Below are positions 1 through 10,277 of a DNA stretch of 64,000 bases, piece by piece. The DNA lies in assembly GCF_000620645.1 (NCBI RefSeq), contig NZ_KK211161.1, positions 326,410-390,409 on the forward strand. Direction: 5' to 3'. Position numbers and translations under genes: made by a program. The first letter of the stretch is position 1, and every line of letters starts with the position of its first letter. This DNA is from Nocardioides sp. URHA0032. Lineage in GTDB: Bacteria > Actinomycetota > Actinomycetes > Propionibacteriales > Nocardioidaceae. The notes under the pieces were generated by a model. The model saw only the letters and a list, made by a program, of their open reading frames with translations, made no database searches and was not told the DNA's origin.

Positions 1-26
1 GTCCGGTGACTGGTGCGGTGACTGGT

Positions 27-1865
<1,839 letters not shown>

Positions 1866-1878
1866 CCTCGGCCTCCCT

Positions 1879-2910
1879 TCACGCCTCGCGCTCCTCCTCG
1901 ATCGCCCGACCGACGTCGGCGATCAGCTGACGCACCAGCTCGGCCGCACGCCGTGCGTCGTCGGCGCTCTCCGCGAAGCGCGCCGCGGTGCGGACCCGGC
2001 TGTCCCTCCGGGCCCGCTCGGCGAGGTCGGTGTTCAGCACGGCCTTCTCCTCCAGGCTGCGCAGCGCCATCCACAGCGCGCTCTCCATGGCCACGGTCTG
2101 CCGCGCCGCCAGGCTCTCGGGCGACCAGGCGTGGCCGACCCGGCACCGGTACCGGTGCAGCACCCCCTCGCTGATCTCGAAGAGCGCACCCGCGCAGTCG
2201 GGACACCCGAACCCGGACGGAGTGCCCGGCCGCTCGGCGTCGTGCAGCGCATCGGGATCCAGCTCCGCCATCTCGACCTCCATCTCCAGCGCGACCAGCA
2301 CGCCCTCGCCCGCCGGCTCCGCCGGCAGCTCCTCGCACCAACGCACCAGCAGCCCCGCCATCGCAGCGACCGGCGACCGGACCGCGTCCGGCACCGCCCT
2401 CGCGGCGGATCGCGGCATGCTGTCGTAGAGGGCCTCGTCGAAGTCCTGGACCACGACCCGGCCGCCCCGCGACGCCACCGCCAAGGCTCCCGCGGCGCCG
2501 TCGTCGAGCGCCCCGGACAGGACGACGCCCACGACCCGGGGGCCGGCTGCGCGGGCAGCCGAGCGGAAGAGGACGTCGATCGCGGGGCGGTGTCCGCTCT
2601 CCGTGGGGCCACGCGTGAGTGCGACGGTCCCGTCGATCACCACGACATGGTGGTCCGGAGGGGCGACCAGCACCTCCCCTGCCCGGACCCGATCGCCGTC
2701 GGATGCCTGACGGACCCGGAGGGGGGCGACGCGCCGCAGGATCGACGGGAGCGCGCTCGCGGCGTCCGGCGGCATGTGCAGGACGATCAGGACGCAGGCA
2801 GGGAGGTCCGACGGAAGGGTGGCGACCAGGTCACGCAGCGCCTCCACGCCTCCCGCCGAGGCACCCACGACGACGAGTGCGGGCGGGGAGGGCATCCCGG
2901 GCGTCGTCAT
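1879..2910 (-). CDS. CheB-type protein-glutamate methylesterase without receiver domain
   Basis: The protein should remove methyl esters (or deamidate glutamine) on a receptor-type partner, opposing CheR. The catalytic domain fills residues 10-190, with the serine in GASAGG (Ser18), histidine in VLHMP (His45) and aspartate in SGALDDG (Asp137). Canonical CheB carries an N-terminal receiver domain; this one has none, so its activity is not controlled by CheA phosphorylation through itself. The C-terminal part (about 230-343) has a zinc-ribbon-like CPDC (236-239) and CRVGH (256-260) followed by helices. It heads a two-gene unit with the CheR-PAS gene and is divergent from the PAS-ANTAR gene. Confidence 0.9.
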   Translation of the reverse strand: MTTPGMPSPPALVVVGASAGGVEALRDLVATLPSDLPACVLIVLHMPPDAASALPSILRRVAPLRVRQASDGDRVRAGEVLVAPPDHHVVVIDGTVALTRGPTESGHRPAIDVLFRSAARAAGPRVVGVVLSGALDDGAAGALAVASRGGRVVVQDFDEALYDSMPRSAARAVPDAVRSPVAAMAGLLVRWCEELPAEPAGEGVLVALEMEVEMAELDPDALHDAERPGTPSGFGCPDCAGALFEISEGVLHRYRCRVGHAWSPESLAARQTVAMESALWMALRSLEEKAVLNTDLAERARRDSRVRTAARFAESADDARRAAELVRQLIADVGRAIEEEREA

Positions 2911-3012
2911 GGGAACACTCTCGCGTACCGCCTCGCGCCTGTCACCGACGTGCGCGACAATGGACCGGTACCCGGGGTGAAGCAGACGCCCCTCACGGGT
3001 GCTCGAGCTGGA

Positions 3013-4281
3013 ATGTCCGAGATGGAATCACTCTCCTCATCATCGCCCGACGAGCTGGCCTACCTGCGCGGGCTCGGGGACCAGCTGCGCCAGCTGGAGT
3101 CGCGGCTGGACCGCGCCCGCTCGTCCTCCGATCCGGAGCTCGTCGCCGACCTGGAGACCGCCTACGAGGAGCTCCGGGTCGCCGACGAGGAGGTGCGTAC
3201 CCAGCAGGAGACGATCGCCCGCCTGGTGCGGTCGACCCAGGACCTCCGGCTGCGGCAGGAGCAGGCGCTGGCCACGCTGCCGGTGCCCATCCTGGTCACC
3301 GACATGCACGGCGTCATCCGGTCGGCCAGCGCCGCGGCCGCCCAGCTCGCCGGCGCGCCGTTGGCGCGACTGCTCGGCAAGCCGGTGTTCGCCCTCATCG
3401 CCCTGGACGACCGGCCGGCCCTGCGTCGGCTGGTCTCGGATCTCGGGCGAGGTGGCGCACCGATCCGGTACGCCGCCACCCTCGTGCCGCGCACGGGCGA
3501 GCCGGTCGGCGTCGAGCTGATCGCCTCTGCCCAGGTGCCGGGCGCGGGCACGGAGGAGATCAGCTGGCTGCTCCTGCAGCCGGGCCCGCGGTCGGACCGG
3601 CTCGACGGGTCGTTGACCGGGGCGCTGACCGAGCTGGCCCTGCTGCCCTGGCGGGGCGGGGACCGCGCCCGCGTGCTGTCCGCCGCGGCGGACATCTGCG
3701 CCCGGCTCACCGCGGCCGAGGTCACGATCGCGCTCGGCCCACCGGCCGAGCCCGCTGCCGTCGCGTCCGCGTCGGCGGTCGCCCAGGAGTGCGACGGCGT
3801 CCAGGTGGCCGCCGGCACAGGTCCTGCCGTCACCGCCCACGAGGAGCGGGCAACGGTGACCAGCCCGTCGGTCGGCGACGACGACCGGTGGCCGGCACTC
3901 CATGGTCTGTGGCCGAGCTCCGCGCCGGCGGCCACGGTGACGTCGATCGAGACGGGTGGGAAGGTGCTCGGGACGCTCGCGGCCTACGGGCACCCGGAGC
4001 CCGGCGTCCCGGTGGAGATGCTCGAGGTGCTTGCCGTCGCCCTCGGGGGCGTGCTGCACGAGGTGGAGCTGGTCGAGGAAGTGGAACGACTGGAGCTCGA
4101 CATGCAGCAGGCGTTGAGCTCGCGCGCGGTGATCGACCAGGCGAAGGGCGTGCTGATGGCCGCCCGCGGCATGGACGCCGACCAGGCGTGGGCGCACCTG
4201 GTCGCGATCAGCAGCTCGGAGCAGCGCAAGGTCCGGGACGTGGCCCGGGACATCGTCGCCCGAGTCACCGGCACGTCGTGA
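3013..4281 (+). CDS. PAS and ANTAR domain transcription antitermination regulator
   Basis: This is a probable signal-responsive RNA-binding antiterminator. An N-terminal coiled coil (about 10-80) leads into a PAS domain (about 88-180). A GAF-like middle region (about 215-345) follows, and the last 60 residues are an ANTAR domain recognisable by the pattern SRAVIDQAKGVLM and RKVRDVARDIV. ANTAR domains bind paired hexaloop hairpins in nascent RNA. I chose the ATG at 3013 because the in-frame extension to 1801 runs antisense through cheB; the ATG at 3022 is also possible. The gene is divergent from cheB, suggesting the PAS-containing CheR and this regulator serve one pathway; that link is inference. 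Confidence 0.85.
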   Translation: MSEMESLSSSSPDELAYLRGLGDQLRQLESRLDRARSSSDPELVADLETAYEELRVADEEVRTQQETIARLVRSTQDLRLRQEQALATLPVPILVTDMHGVIRSASAAAAQLAGAPLARLLGKPVFALIALDDRPALRRLVSDLGRGGAPIRYAATLVPRTGEPVGVELIASAQVPGAGTEEISWLLLQPGPRSDRLDGSLTGALTELALLPWRGGDRARVLSAAADICARLTAAEVTIALGPPAEPAAVASASAVAQECDGVQVAAGTGPAVTAHEERATVTSPSVGDDDRWPALHGLWPSSAPAATVTSIETGGKVLGTLAAYGHPEPGVPVEMLEVLAVALGGVLHEVELVEEVERLELDMQQALSSRAVIDQAKGVLMAARGMDADQAWAHLVAISSSEQRKVRDVARDIVARVTGTS

Positions 4282-4289
4282 CCGCCGGG

Positions 4290-4631
4290 TCAGGCCTCAT
4301 CGGCCTCGGCGGCGGACAGGTTGCGGACCGCGGCCTCGTCGTGCTCGACCGCCTTGGCCCGGTGGAGCTCCGCCGAGGACGCGTCGCCGAGGTCGTCGGC
4401 GCGGGTCGCGGCCCGGCGGTGGAGGAGGGCGGCCTGCCGATGAGCTGCGGCCGCACCTCTGTGCGCGTACGCGGCGCGCGCCCTGGCGTCCCTGGCGGCC
4501 CCCCGCGCGTGCTCCAGGCCGGCGCCGGTGGCGGGGCTGCCGGCCCGCAGCTCGGTGAGCCGCTGGTGGAGCGCAGCGAGTCGTGGCGAGACCGGGTCGT
4601 CCCATCGGTCCTGGGAACCTGCGCTGCCCAT
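4290..4631 (-). CDS. Small Ala/Arg/His-rich hypothetical protein
   Basis: This is a 113-residue protein of unknown function, predicted to be almost entirely helical, with many Ala, Arg, His and Glu residues and no membrane segment or signal peptide. The pattern of A-H-R-x-A-A repeats in the middle suggests an amphipathic or coiled-coil helix. It is convergent with the ANTAR gene, with only 8 bp between the stops, and is divergent from the ABC1-kinase gene. Opposite-strand reading frames cover the same bases but lack protein-like character. I do not recognise a family. Confidence 0.6.
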   Translation of the reverse strand: MGSAGSQDRWDDPVSPRLAALHQRLTELRAGSPATGAGLEHARGAARDARARAAYAHRGAAAAHRQAALLHRRAATRADDLGDASSAELHRAKAVEHDEAAVRNLSAAEADEA

Positions 4632-4714
4632 GGGACAGTCCTACACCCGGCCCGGCAGCAGGGCGGCGCCCGGCCGGTCGCCGGGCCCGACCACGGTCTC
4701 CTGGGTCGAGCCGT

Positions 4715-4720
4715 CACAAT
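4715..4720 (+). promoter_or_regulatory. Putative -10 element of leaderless ABC1-kinase promoter
   Basis: CACAAT lies exactly 6 bases before the GTG start at 4727, the spacing seen at many starts in this window. It is inferred to place the transcript start at or next to the start codon. Confidence 0.4.
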
Positions 4721-4726
4721 GGCTTC

Positions 4727-6094
4727 GTGACCGAGGAGCCCCGGAAGGCCCCACCCAGCACCGCCCTGCCCCGCAAGGCGGCAGCACGGACGGCGAAGCT
4801 GGCCGCGCTGCCACTGGGATACGCCGGGCGCAGCGCCCTCGGGCTCGGCAAGCGGATCGGCGGCAAGCCCGCCGAGGCGGTGCTCTCGGAGATCCAGCAG
4901 CGCACCGCCGAGCAGCTGTTCCGCACGCTCGGGGAACTCAAGGGCGGGGCGATGAAGTTCGGCCAGATGCTGTCCGTGCTGGAGGCGGCGTTCCCGGAGG
5001 AGCTGGCCGGGCCGTACCGCGATCAGCTCACCCGGCTCCAGGACGCCGCTCCCCCGATGCCGACCCAGACCGTGCGCGAGATCCTCGAGCACGACCTCGG
5101 GCCGGACTGGAAGGAACGGCTGGTCTGGCTCGACGGCGGTCCCACCGCGGCCGCGTCGATCGGCCAGGTGCACCAGGGGCACTGGGCGGACGGCCGCGAG
5201 GTCGCGGTCAAGGTGCAGTACCCCGGCGCCGGCGAGGCGCTGATGTCGGACCTGCGCCAGCTCTCGCGGCTGGCGCGCACCGCGGCCCCGCTGGTGCCGG
5301 GCGTCGACCTGAAGCCGCTGGTCGCCGAGCTCCAGGCACGGGCGGCCGACGAGCTGGACTACCACCTCGAGGCGGAGGCGCAGCACACCTTCGCCGAGGC
5401 GTTCCGCGACGACCCGGACATCGTCGTGCCCGACGTGGTCGAGGTCGGCGACACCGTGCTGGTCACCGAGTGGCTCGAGAGCCCCGCGTCGATGGCGAGC
5501 GTCATCGCCGACGGCACCCACGAGGAGCGCAACCACTACGGCGAGCTGTTCGTGCGGTTCCTGTTCTCCGGCCCGGCCCGCACCGGGATGCTGCACGCCG
5601 ACCCGCACCCCGGCAACTACCGGATCCTGCCCACCCCCGACGGCGCGCCCGGTCGCCTCGGCGTCCTCGACTTCGGGGCGGTCGCCCGCCTGCCGGAGCG
5701 CGGCCTGCCCGAGGCGATGGGCCGGCTGCTGCGCATCGCCGCGGACGAGGACGAGGCCGAGCTGGTCGAGGGGCTGCGCCGCGAGGGGTTCATCAAGGAC
5801 CGGATCACGGTCGACCCCGCCCAGGTCCTCGACTACCTCGCGCCGTTCGTCGAGCCGACCAAGGTCGAGCGGTTCCGGTTCAGCCGGGCCTGGATGCGCA
5901 CGCAGTTCGCGCGCGTCAACGACCCGCGCAGCCCGGCGTACACGGTCGGCATGAAGCTGAACCTGCCGCCGTCGTACCTGCTCATCCACCGGACCTGGCT
6001 CGCCGGCGTCGGGGTGCTGTGCCAGCTCGAGTGCGAGGCGCCGTTCCGGCAGATCCTCACGGAGTCGCTACCGGGCTTCGCCGAGCGGAGCTGA
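4727..6094 (+). CDS. ABC1/AarF/UbiB family atypical kinase
   Basis: This is a 455-residue member of the protein-kinase-like ABC1 family (UbiB/AarF/COQ8), whose members assist lipid or quinone metabolism at the membrane through ATPase activity. Family motifs are in order: KGGAMKFGQ (the KxGQ motif that replaces a normal glycine-rich loop), AAASIGQVH, AVKVQYPGA with the ATP lysine, HADPHPGN and LDFGAVA. The GTG at 4727 was chosen because an upstream extension would run through the neighbouring gene region and because a -10-like hexamer sits 6 bases before it. The 3' end overlaps the convergent MFS gene by 38 bp. The substrate cannot be read from sequence; actinobacterial homologues are poorly characterised. 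Confidence 0.85.
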   Translation: MTEEPRKAPPSTALPRKAAARTAKLAALPLGYAGRSALGLGKRIGGKPAEAVLSEIQQRTAEQLFRTLGELKGGAMKFGQMLSVLEAAFPEELAGPYRDQLTRLQDAAPPMPTQTVREILEHDLGPDWKERLVWLDGGPTAAASIGQVHQGHWADGREVAVKVQYPGAGEALMSDLRQLSRLARTAAPLVPGVDLKPLVAELQARAADELDYHLEAEAQHTFAEAFRDDPDIVVPDVVEVGDTVLVTEWLESPASMASVIADGTHEERNHYGELFVRFLFSGPARTGMLHADPHPGNYRILPTPDGAPGRLGVLDFGAVARLPERGLPEAMGRLLRIAADEDEAELVEGLRREGFIKDRITVDPAQVLDYLAPFVEPTKVERFRFSRAWMRTQFARVNDPRSPAYTVGMKLNLPPSYLLIHRTWLAGVGVLCQLECEAPFRQILTESLPGFAERS

Positions 6095-7211
6095 GCACGA
6101 GGCCGGCAGCGACGACGCAGAGCACGCCGCACAACGGCCACAGCGCTGCCGGGGCGACCGCGTAGACGATGCCGCCGACCGGCCCCGCGAGCAGCGAGCC
6201 GCTCGTGGACGCGCCCGTGTAGAGGCCCTGGTACTGCCCGACCAGGTGGTCCGGGGCCGCGTCCAGCACGTGCGCGGTCGCGGTGGTCTTGTAGAGGATC
6301 TCGCCCGCCGTCAGCACCACCATCGCGAGACCCGCGCTCAGCACGGAGACCGGCAGCCCGAACATCGCCGTGCCGACTCCGACCAGGGCGTAGCCCGCCG
6401 CGATGATCGGGTACGACGACCGCCGCCGGAGCGCGAGGGCGACCGGCACCTCCAGCACCAGGATCAGCCCGGACCCGAGCGCGATGAGGGTCGTGTAGAG
6501 CACGACCGGCTGGCCCTCGTCGCGCAGGTGCACCGGCAGCGTCGTGTACAGCTGCCGGTAGACCAGGTCGACGAGCACGACCCCGGTGAGGAGGGTCATC
6601 AGCGCGCGGTCGCCGCGCAGCGCCCCCCACAGCCCGGAGGGGCCGTCCACCGCACCGGCCGGCTCGTCGCGAGGCAGCACCGTGCGGACCGCGAGCGCGA
6701 CCAGCACCGTCAGCGCGCCGTCGAGGACGAACAGCGCCGGCCAGCTGTGCGCCACCACCAGCGCGCCGAGCGGCGGGCCGATGACGAAGCCGGCGTTCGA
6801 CGCCGCCCTCCCGATCGCCACGGAGGTACGCCGGTCGCCGCGCGGAACCGCCAGGGCCACGAGTGCCCCCGTCGAGACGCCGGCCGTCGCGGACAGGTAG
6901 GAGAAGGCCGGCAGCCCGAGGACCAGTGCCCAGACGGGCAGCCACGGCACGGACACCACGCCCAGCCCGGCGACGGTCGAGGCCACGAGCAGCACCCGCC
7001 GGTGGCCGTGCCGGTCACCCCAGCGGCCACCGGTGAAGTTGCCGAGCAATAGCCCGACCCCCGACGCGCCGGCGACCAGGCCCGCCCCGGCGACCGGCAG
7101 CTCGCGGGGGCCGGTGAGGTACAGCGTCAGGAACAGCATCAGGAACGCGCTCATCGAGCTCACGAACCGGCCCGCCGCCAGCGCCCACACCACCCGGGGC
7201 ACGTTCCGCAC
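6057..7211 (-). CDS. MFS transporter, probable drug/metabolite exporter
   Basis: This is a major facilitator with about 12 hydrophobic segments. The loop between helices 2 and 3 carries GGRWGDRHGHRR, the signature A motif of drug:H+ antiporters. I place the start at the GTG at 7211, preceded by GAGGAGG at 5-6 bases, rather than at the GTG at 7250. The longer form would add a charged tail and would swallow the palindrome at 7232-7246. With the shorter form the gene is divergent from the HxlR-peroxiredoxin regulator across a 53-bp intergenic region. That arrangement suggests the exporter is the regulator's target. The transported compound is unknown. Confidence 0.85.
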   Translation of the reverse strand: MRNVPRVVWALAAGRFVSSMSAFLMLFLTLYLTGPRELPVAGAGLVAGASGVGLLLGNFTGGRWGDRHGHRRVLLVASTVAGLGVVSVPWLPVWALVLGLPAFSYLSATAGVSTGALVALAVPRGDRRTSVAIGRAASNAGFVIGPPLGALVVAHSWPALFVLDGALTVLVALAVRTVLPRDEPAGAVDGPSGLWGALRGDRALMTLLTGVVLVDLVYRQLYTTLPVHLRDEGQPVVLYTTLIALGSGLILVLEVPVALALRRRSSYPIIAAGYALVGVGTAMFGLPVSVLSAGLAMVVLTAGEILYKTTATAHVLDAAPDHLVGQYQGLYTGASTSGSLLAGPVGGIVYAVAPAALWPLCGVLCVVAAGLVLSSARRSPVATP

Positions 7212-7231
7212 GTCCGCCTCCTCACCGGTCA

Positions 7232-7246
7232 GTTTCTTTTCGAAAC
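7232..7246. promoter_or_regulatory. Palindromic putative operator between MFS and HxlR-Prx genes
   Basis: GTTTC-TTTTC-GAAAC has perfect 5-bp arms around a 5-base spacer. It stands out as AT-rich within the GC-rich divergent region and lies 20 bp upstream of the MFS start and 18 bp upstream of the regulator start. It is inferred to be the HxlR-type regulator's binding site. Confidence 0.5.
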
Positions 7247-7252
7247 GCACTC

Positions 7253-7258
7253 TAGGAT
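7253..7258 (+). promoter_or_regulatory. Putative -10 element of leaderless HxlR-Prx promoter
   Basis: TAGGAT ends 6 bases before the ATG at 7265. It lies directly beside the palindrome at 7232-7246, so regulator binding there could block this promoter. Confidence 0.5.
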
Positions 7259-7264
7259 GTCGGC

Positions 7265-8092
7265 ATGGCCGTGCGCATCCCGGACGACGACTGCGGGGTC
7301 GCGCACGCGCTCGGCGTCCTGGGTGACGCGTGGTCGGTGCTCGTGCTCCGCGACGTCGCCCGTGGCCGCGGCCGCTTCGAGCGGCTGCTCGCCGAGAGCG
7401 GCATCTCCCGCAAGGTCCTGGCGCAGCGGCTGGCGTCGCTCGTCGCGGCCGAGGTGCTGGCGAAGGAGCGCTACCAGGAGCGACCGGACCGGTTCGAGTA
7501 CCGCCTCACCGAGCGCGGCCGCGCCCTCCTCCCCGTGCTCGCCGCACTCCAGGAGTGGGGCGACACCTGGGTCCTCGGCGACGGCACGACGACCGCGACA
7601 GCAGGCACCGACGGGGCCGAGGCGCACCGGGTGGCGGCGCTCACCGGCACCCGGGTCCCGCCGCTGCGGACCGACCCGGTGACGGCGGCGGCGTACACGG
7701 TCGTCTACTGCTACCCCGGCACCGCACTGCCGGCCATCGACGCCGTACCGGGTGGGCCGGGCTGCTCGCTGGAGCAGTGCACCTACCGCGACCGGCTCGA
7801 CGAGTTCGCAGGCCTGGGCGCCGCGGTCGTCGGCGTCAGCACCCAACGCCCCGAGGAGCAGGCGGCCTTCGCGTCGGCGAACGGCATCCTCTTCCCGTTG
7901 CTCTCCGACGCCGAGCTGGAGCTCGCGACCGCCCTGCGGCTGCCGACGTTCCGACACTCGGGCGCCACCCGGCTCAAGCGGCTGACGCTGGTCGTGGACG
8001 CCGACCGGGTCGTGCGCGGGACGCTGTTCCCGATCCGCGACGTCACCGGCAGCGTCGAGGACGCGCTCGCCCTGGTGCGGTCGATGGGGTGA
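7265..8092 (+). CDS. HxlR-type winged-helix regulator fused to a PrxQ-like peroxiredoxin domain
   Basis: Residues 1-105 form an HxlR winged helix, with an N-terminal Cys10 followed by the typical LGDAWSVLVLRD and a wing region ending in RFEYRLTERG. Residues about 135-275 are a thioredoxin-fold peroxiredoxin. GPGCSLEQCTYRD (Cys167 and Cys172) matches the GC-x4-C motif of bacterioferritin comigratory protein/PrxQ, where the first Cys attacks peroxide and the second resolves it. HxlR proteins normally stop near 110-130 residues, so the fusion doubles the size. It could be a DNA-binding peroxide or thiol sensor with its own catalytic thiols. The divergent MFS gene and the palindrome between them suggest a self-contained export switch (inference). 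Confidence 0.85.
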   Translation: MAVRIPDDDCGVAHALGVLGDAWSVLVLRDVARGRGRFERLLAESGISRKVLAQRLASLVAAEVLAKERYQERPDRFEYRLTERGRALLPVLAALQEWGDTWVLGDGTTTATAGTDGAEAHRVAALTGTRVPPLRTDPVTAAAYTVVYCYPGTALPAIDAVPGGPGCSLEQCTYRDRLDEFAGLGAAVVGVSTQRPEEQAAFASANGILFPLLSDAELELATALRLPTFRHSGATRLKRLTLVVDADRVVRGTLFPIRDVTGSVEDALALVRSMG

Positions 8093-8144
8093 CCGGCCCG
8101 TTGGTGCCATTGCCGACACGGCACGGCGGGCGCACGCTGGGGAG

Positions 8145-8531
8145 ATGGCACTGACCGAGAGCGCCGTTGCGGTGATGCTCCCCACCCGGGACGCCGCGCG
8201 AGCACAGGAGTTCTACGAAGGCCGTCTCGGGCTCGCCTTCGACGGGACGAACGAAGCGAGCGGCGAGACGATGTTCGGTCTCGCCGGGGACAACAAGCTG
8301 GTGCTGCGGCTGCTGCCGGACGCCCAGCCCTCACCCAACACCGCGATGAGCTTCGAGGTGCACGACATCGCCGCGGAGATCGCCGCCCTGAAGTCGAAGG
8401 GCGTCGCGTTCGAGGACTACGACCAGCCCGGGTTCACGACCGTCGACCACGTCTTCGACGACGGCGGCATCAAGGCGGCGTGGTTCCTCGACCCCGACGG
8501 GAACGTCCTCTGCCTGCACCAGCCGGGCTAG
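8145..8531 (+). CDS. VOC (glyoxalase/bleomycin-resistance) family protein
   Basis: This single-domain 128-residue VOC protein has the paired beta-alpha-beta-beta-beta modules of the family. It begins with AVMLPTRDAARAQEFYEGRLGL, and the end carries WFLDPDGNVLCL, which contributes a metal ligand or active-site strand in relatives. VOC proteins include lyases, dioxygenases and antibiotic-sequestering proteins; the substrate cannot be deduced. A GGGGAG ribosome-binding site lies directly before the ATG. The 3' end overlaps the convergent GNAT gene by 4 bp. Confidence 0.85.
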   Translation: MALTESAVAVMLPTRDAARAQEFYEGRLGLAFDGTNEASGETMFGLAGDNKLVLRLLPDAQPSPNTAMSFEVHDIAAEIAALKSKGVAFEDYDQPGFTTVDHVFDDGGIKAAWFLDPDGNVLCLHQPG

Positions 8532-9034
8532 AGGCGCAGGAACATCACGTGCAGGCCGACCCGGCCGTGCGCGCGGGAGTCGAACGCCTCGGGCACGGTG
8601 CCGACGACCTCGAAGCCCAGTGACTGCCACAGGCGTACGGCGGCGGTGTTGGTCTCCACCACGGCGTTGAACTGGATCGCGTGGAAGCCGGCCTCGCGGT
8701 GCCACTCCACGACGTACTCCCCCAGGGCGCGGCCGACGCCGCGGCCGCGGGCCAGCGGCGCGACCATGAACGAGCCGGTGCCGACATGACTGCCCCGGCC
8801 GGGCCGGTTCGGCCCCATCGTCGCGCTGCCGAGGACCGTCCCGGACTCCTCGAGGACCACGGTCTGCCCGGGTGGGCGCATGGTCCAGAGCTCGCGCGCC
8901 TGCCCGGACGTCAGGTCGAGCGGGTAGGCGTAGGACTCGCCGGCCTGCACCGTCTCGTCGAAGAACTCCCAGACCTGCGGCCAGTCGGCCTCGGTCATCG
9001 GCCGGATCGTCCCTGGGGCCATGCGCCGGGTCAC
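8528..9034 (-). CDS. GNAT family N-acetyltransferase
   Basis: This is a 168-residue acetyl-CoA-dependent acyltransferase. The pyrophosphate-binding loop is ARGRGVGRALG (about residues 94-104), and the C-terminal half has the usual ETNTAAVRLWQSLGFE motif of RimI/PAT-like enzymes. The acceptor (small molecule or protein amine) is unknown. The GTG start overlaps the stop of the DinB gene by 4 bp (GTGA), so it is translationally coupled and is the last gene of the minus-strand operon that begins with the TauE gene. The ATG four codons in is a possible alternative start. Confidence 0.85.
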   Translation of the reverse strand: MTRRMAPGTIRPMTEADWPQVWEFFDETVQAGESYAYPLDLTSGQARELWTMRPPGQTVVLEESGTVLGSATMGPNRPGRGSHVGTGSFMVAPLARGRGVGRALGEYVVEWHREAGFHAIQFNAVVETNTAAVRLWQSLGFEVVGTVPEAFDSRAHGRVGLHVMFLRL

Positions 9035-9543
9035 TCGCCGGTCGTGCCGTCCACGGACTCGCGGATCAGGTCCGCGTGCCCGTTGTGGCGGGCGTACTCC
9101 TCGATCAGGTGCAGCAGGATCCAGCGCAGGCTGAACGGCTCGCCCGTACGCCGGGACGGCTTCGCGGACGGGTCGTCGAGCCCGGCGGCGGCCACGACCG
9201 CGTCGGAGTCGGCGACCATCGCGTCGTACAGCGCCCAGAGCTGCTCGGGAGTGTCGTCCTTCGCGCTGTGCCAGTCCCAGTCGTGGTCGGCGTCCCAGTC
9301 GACCGACGCCCAGGGCTCGCTCATCGGCTCGCCGAGGAACACCTCGCGCAACCAGCTGTTCTCGACCAGCGCCAGGTGCTTCACCATCCCGCCGAGCGTC
9401 ATCCCCGAGGGCGGCAGCGCGGTGCCGAGCTGGCCTGCGTCGAGCCCGCCGGCCTTCTGGCGCAGCGTCTCGCGGTGGTAGTCGAGGTACGCCAGCAGCA
9501 GCGTCCGCTCGTCGCCCCGCGTCGGCGGGTCGACCCTGGTCAT
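9031..9543 (-). CDS. DinB-family (DUF664-like) four-helix-bundle protein
   Basis: The 170-residue protein has the DinB/DUF664 pattern: GGMVKHLALVENSWLR near residue 52 and a late helix WILLHLIEEYARHNGHADLIRE. The His residues of these two helices would form the metal site. Such proteins include thiol-dependent (mycothiol or bacillithiol) S-transferases and isomerases; mycothiol is the expected cofactor in actinobacteria. The start at 9543 is supported by GAGGAAG upstream and by an ATGA overlap with the preceding VOC gene; the longer 234-codon frame is an artefact of reading through that gene. Confidence 0.85.
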   Translation of the reverse strand: MTRVDPPTRGDERTLLLAYLDYHRETLRQKAGGLDAGQLGTALPPSGMTLGGMVKHLALVENSWLREVFLGEPMSEPWASVDWDADHDWDWHSAKDDTPEQLWALYDAMVADSDAVVAAAGLDDPSAKPSRRTGEPFSLRWILLHLIEEYARHNGHADLIRESVDGTTGE

Positions 9544-10277
9544 CGAGGCTTCCTCTCGGTGATGCAGTACGTCGTCCCGACCGGGTCGGTCAGCACCGTC
9601 CACTCGCCGTTCGCCGGCCCGACGGTCGCGCCGAGCGCGGCGTGCCGGTCGGTCTCGGCGGCGCGGTCGGTGCAGCTCAGGTCGAGGTGCGCACGCACCT
9701 CGGGCTCCTCGTCGTCGAGCAGCTGGACCAGCCACCGCAGCGGCTGCTCGTCCGGCGGGAGCAGTCGCGCGAACTCCCGGGAGACGTCGGGGTTCCAGTC
9801 CCAGCCGGTGAGCGCCTGCCAGAAGGCCACCTCCGCGTCGTACGCCGAGGGCGGTACGTCGAGGCAGACCTGGTCCACCTGCGACCGGCTGCCGTCCGGC
9901 CAGGTCGCCGCCGGTGGCCGCCGCGACGCCTGCGCGCGGACGAAGCAGAAGACGAAGCCGCCGGGCGAGCGGAGCACGACGTACCCGAGCTCGTGCCGCA
10001 CCAGCACGTGCGCGCCGAGCTCGATGGCGGCCTCGGCGGCGACGGTCGGATTCTCGACGTGGAGGTCGAGGTGGACCCGCCCGGGCCCGCCGCCGAGCGC
10101 CTGGACGCGCAGGTAGTCGTCACCCTCGGGCGGGACCAGCGTGGCGAACTCGCCGTCGACCCCGCGGCGGGGCGACAGCGCGTAGCCGGTGACGCCCTGC
10201 CAGAACGCCACCCCGCGGTCGAAGCCGCCGGGCGGGAGGTCGAGGAAGGCACTGACCCAGAACGGCGAGGTGCTCAT
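9540..10277 (-). CDS. Two-domain VOC family protein
   Basis: This 245-residue protein has two tandem VOC modules (about 1-118 and 128-245). Each shows the pattern AFW-Q-x-TGY/W followed by a G-aspartate strand. VOC proteins bind a metal or small ligand in a cup formed by two modules. It sits in an operon with a PPOX protein upstream and DinB and GNAT downstream, all joined by 4-bp overlaps. This suggests a group of small detoxification proteins; no substrate can be assigned. Confidence 0.85.
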   Translation of the reverse strand: MSTSPFWVSAFLDLPPGGFDRGVAFWQGVTGYALSPRRGVDGEFATLVPPEGDDYLRVQALGGGPGRVHLDLHVENPTVAAEAAIELGAHVLVRHELGYVVLRSPGGFVFCFVRAQASRRPPAATWPDGSRSQVDQVCLDVPPSAYDAEVAFWQALTGWDWNPDVSREFARLLPPDEQPLRWLVQLLDDEEPEVRAHLDLSCTDRAAETDRHAALGATVGPANGEWTVLTDPVGTTYCITERKPR

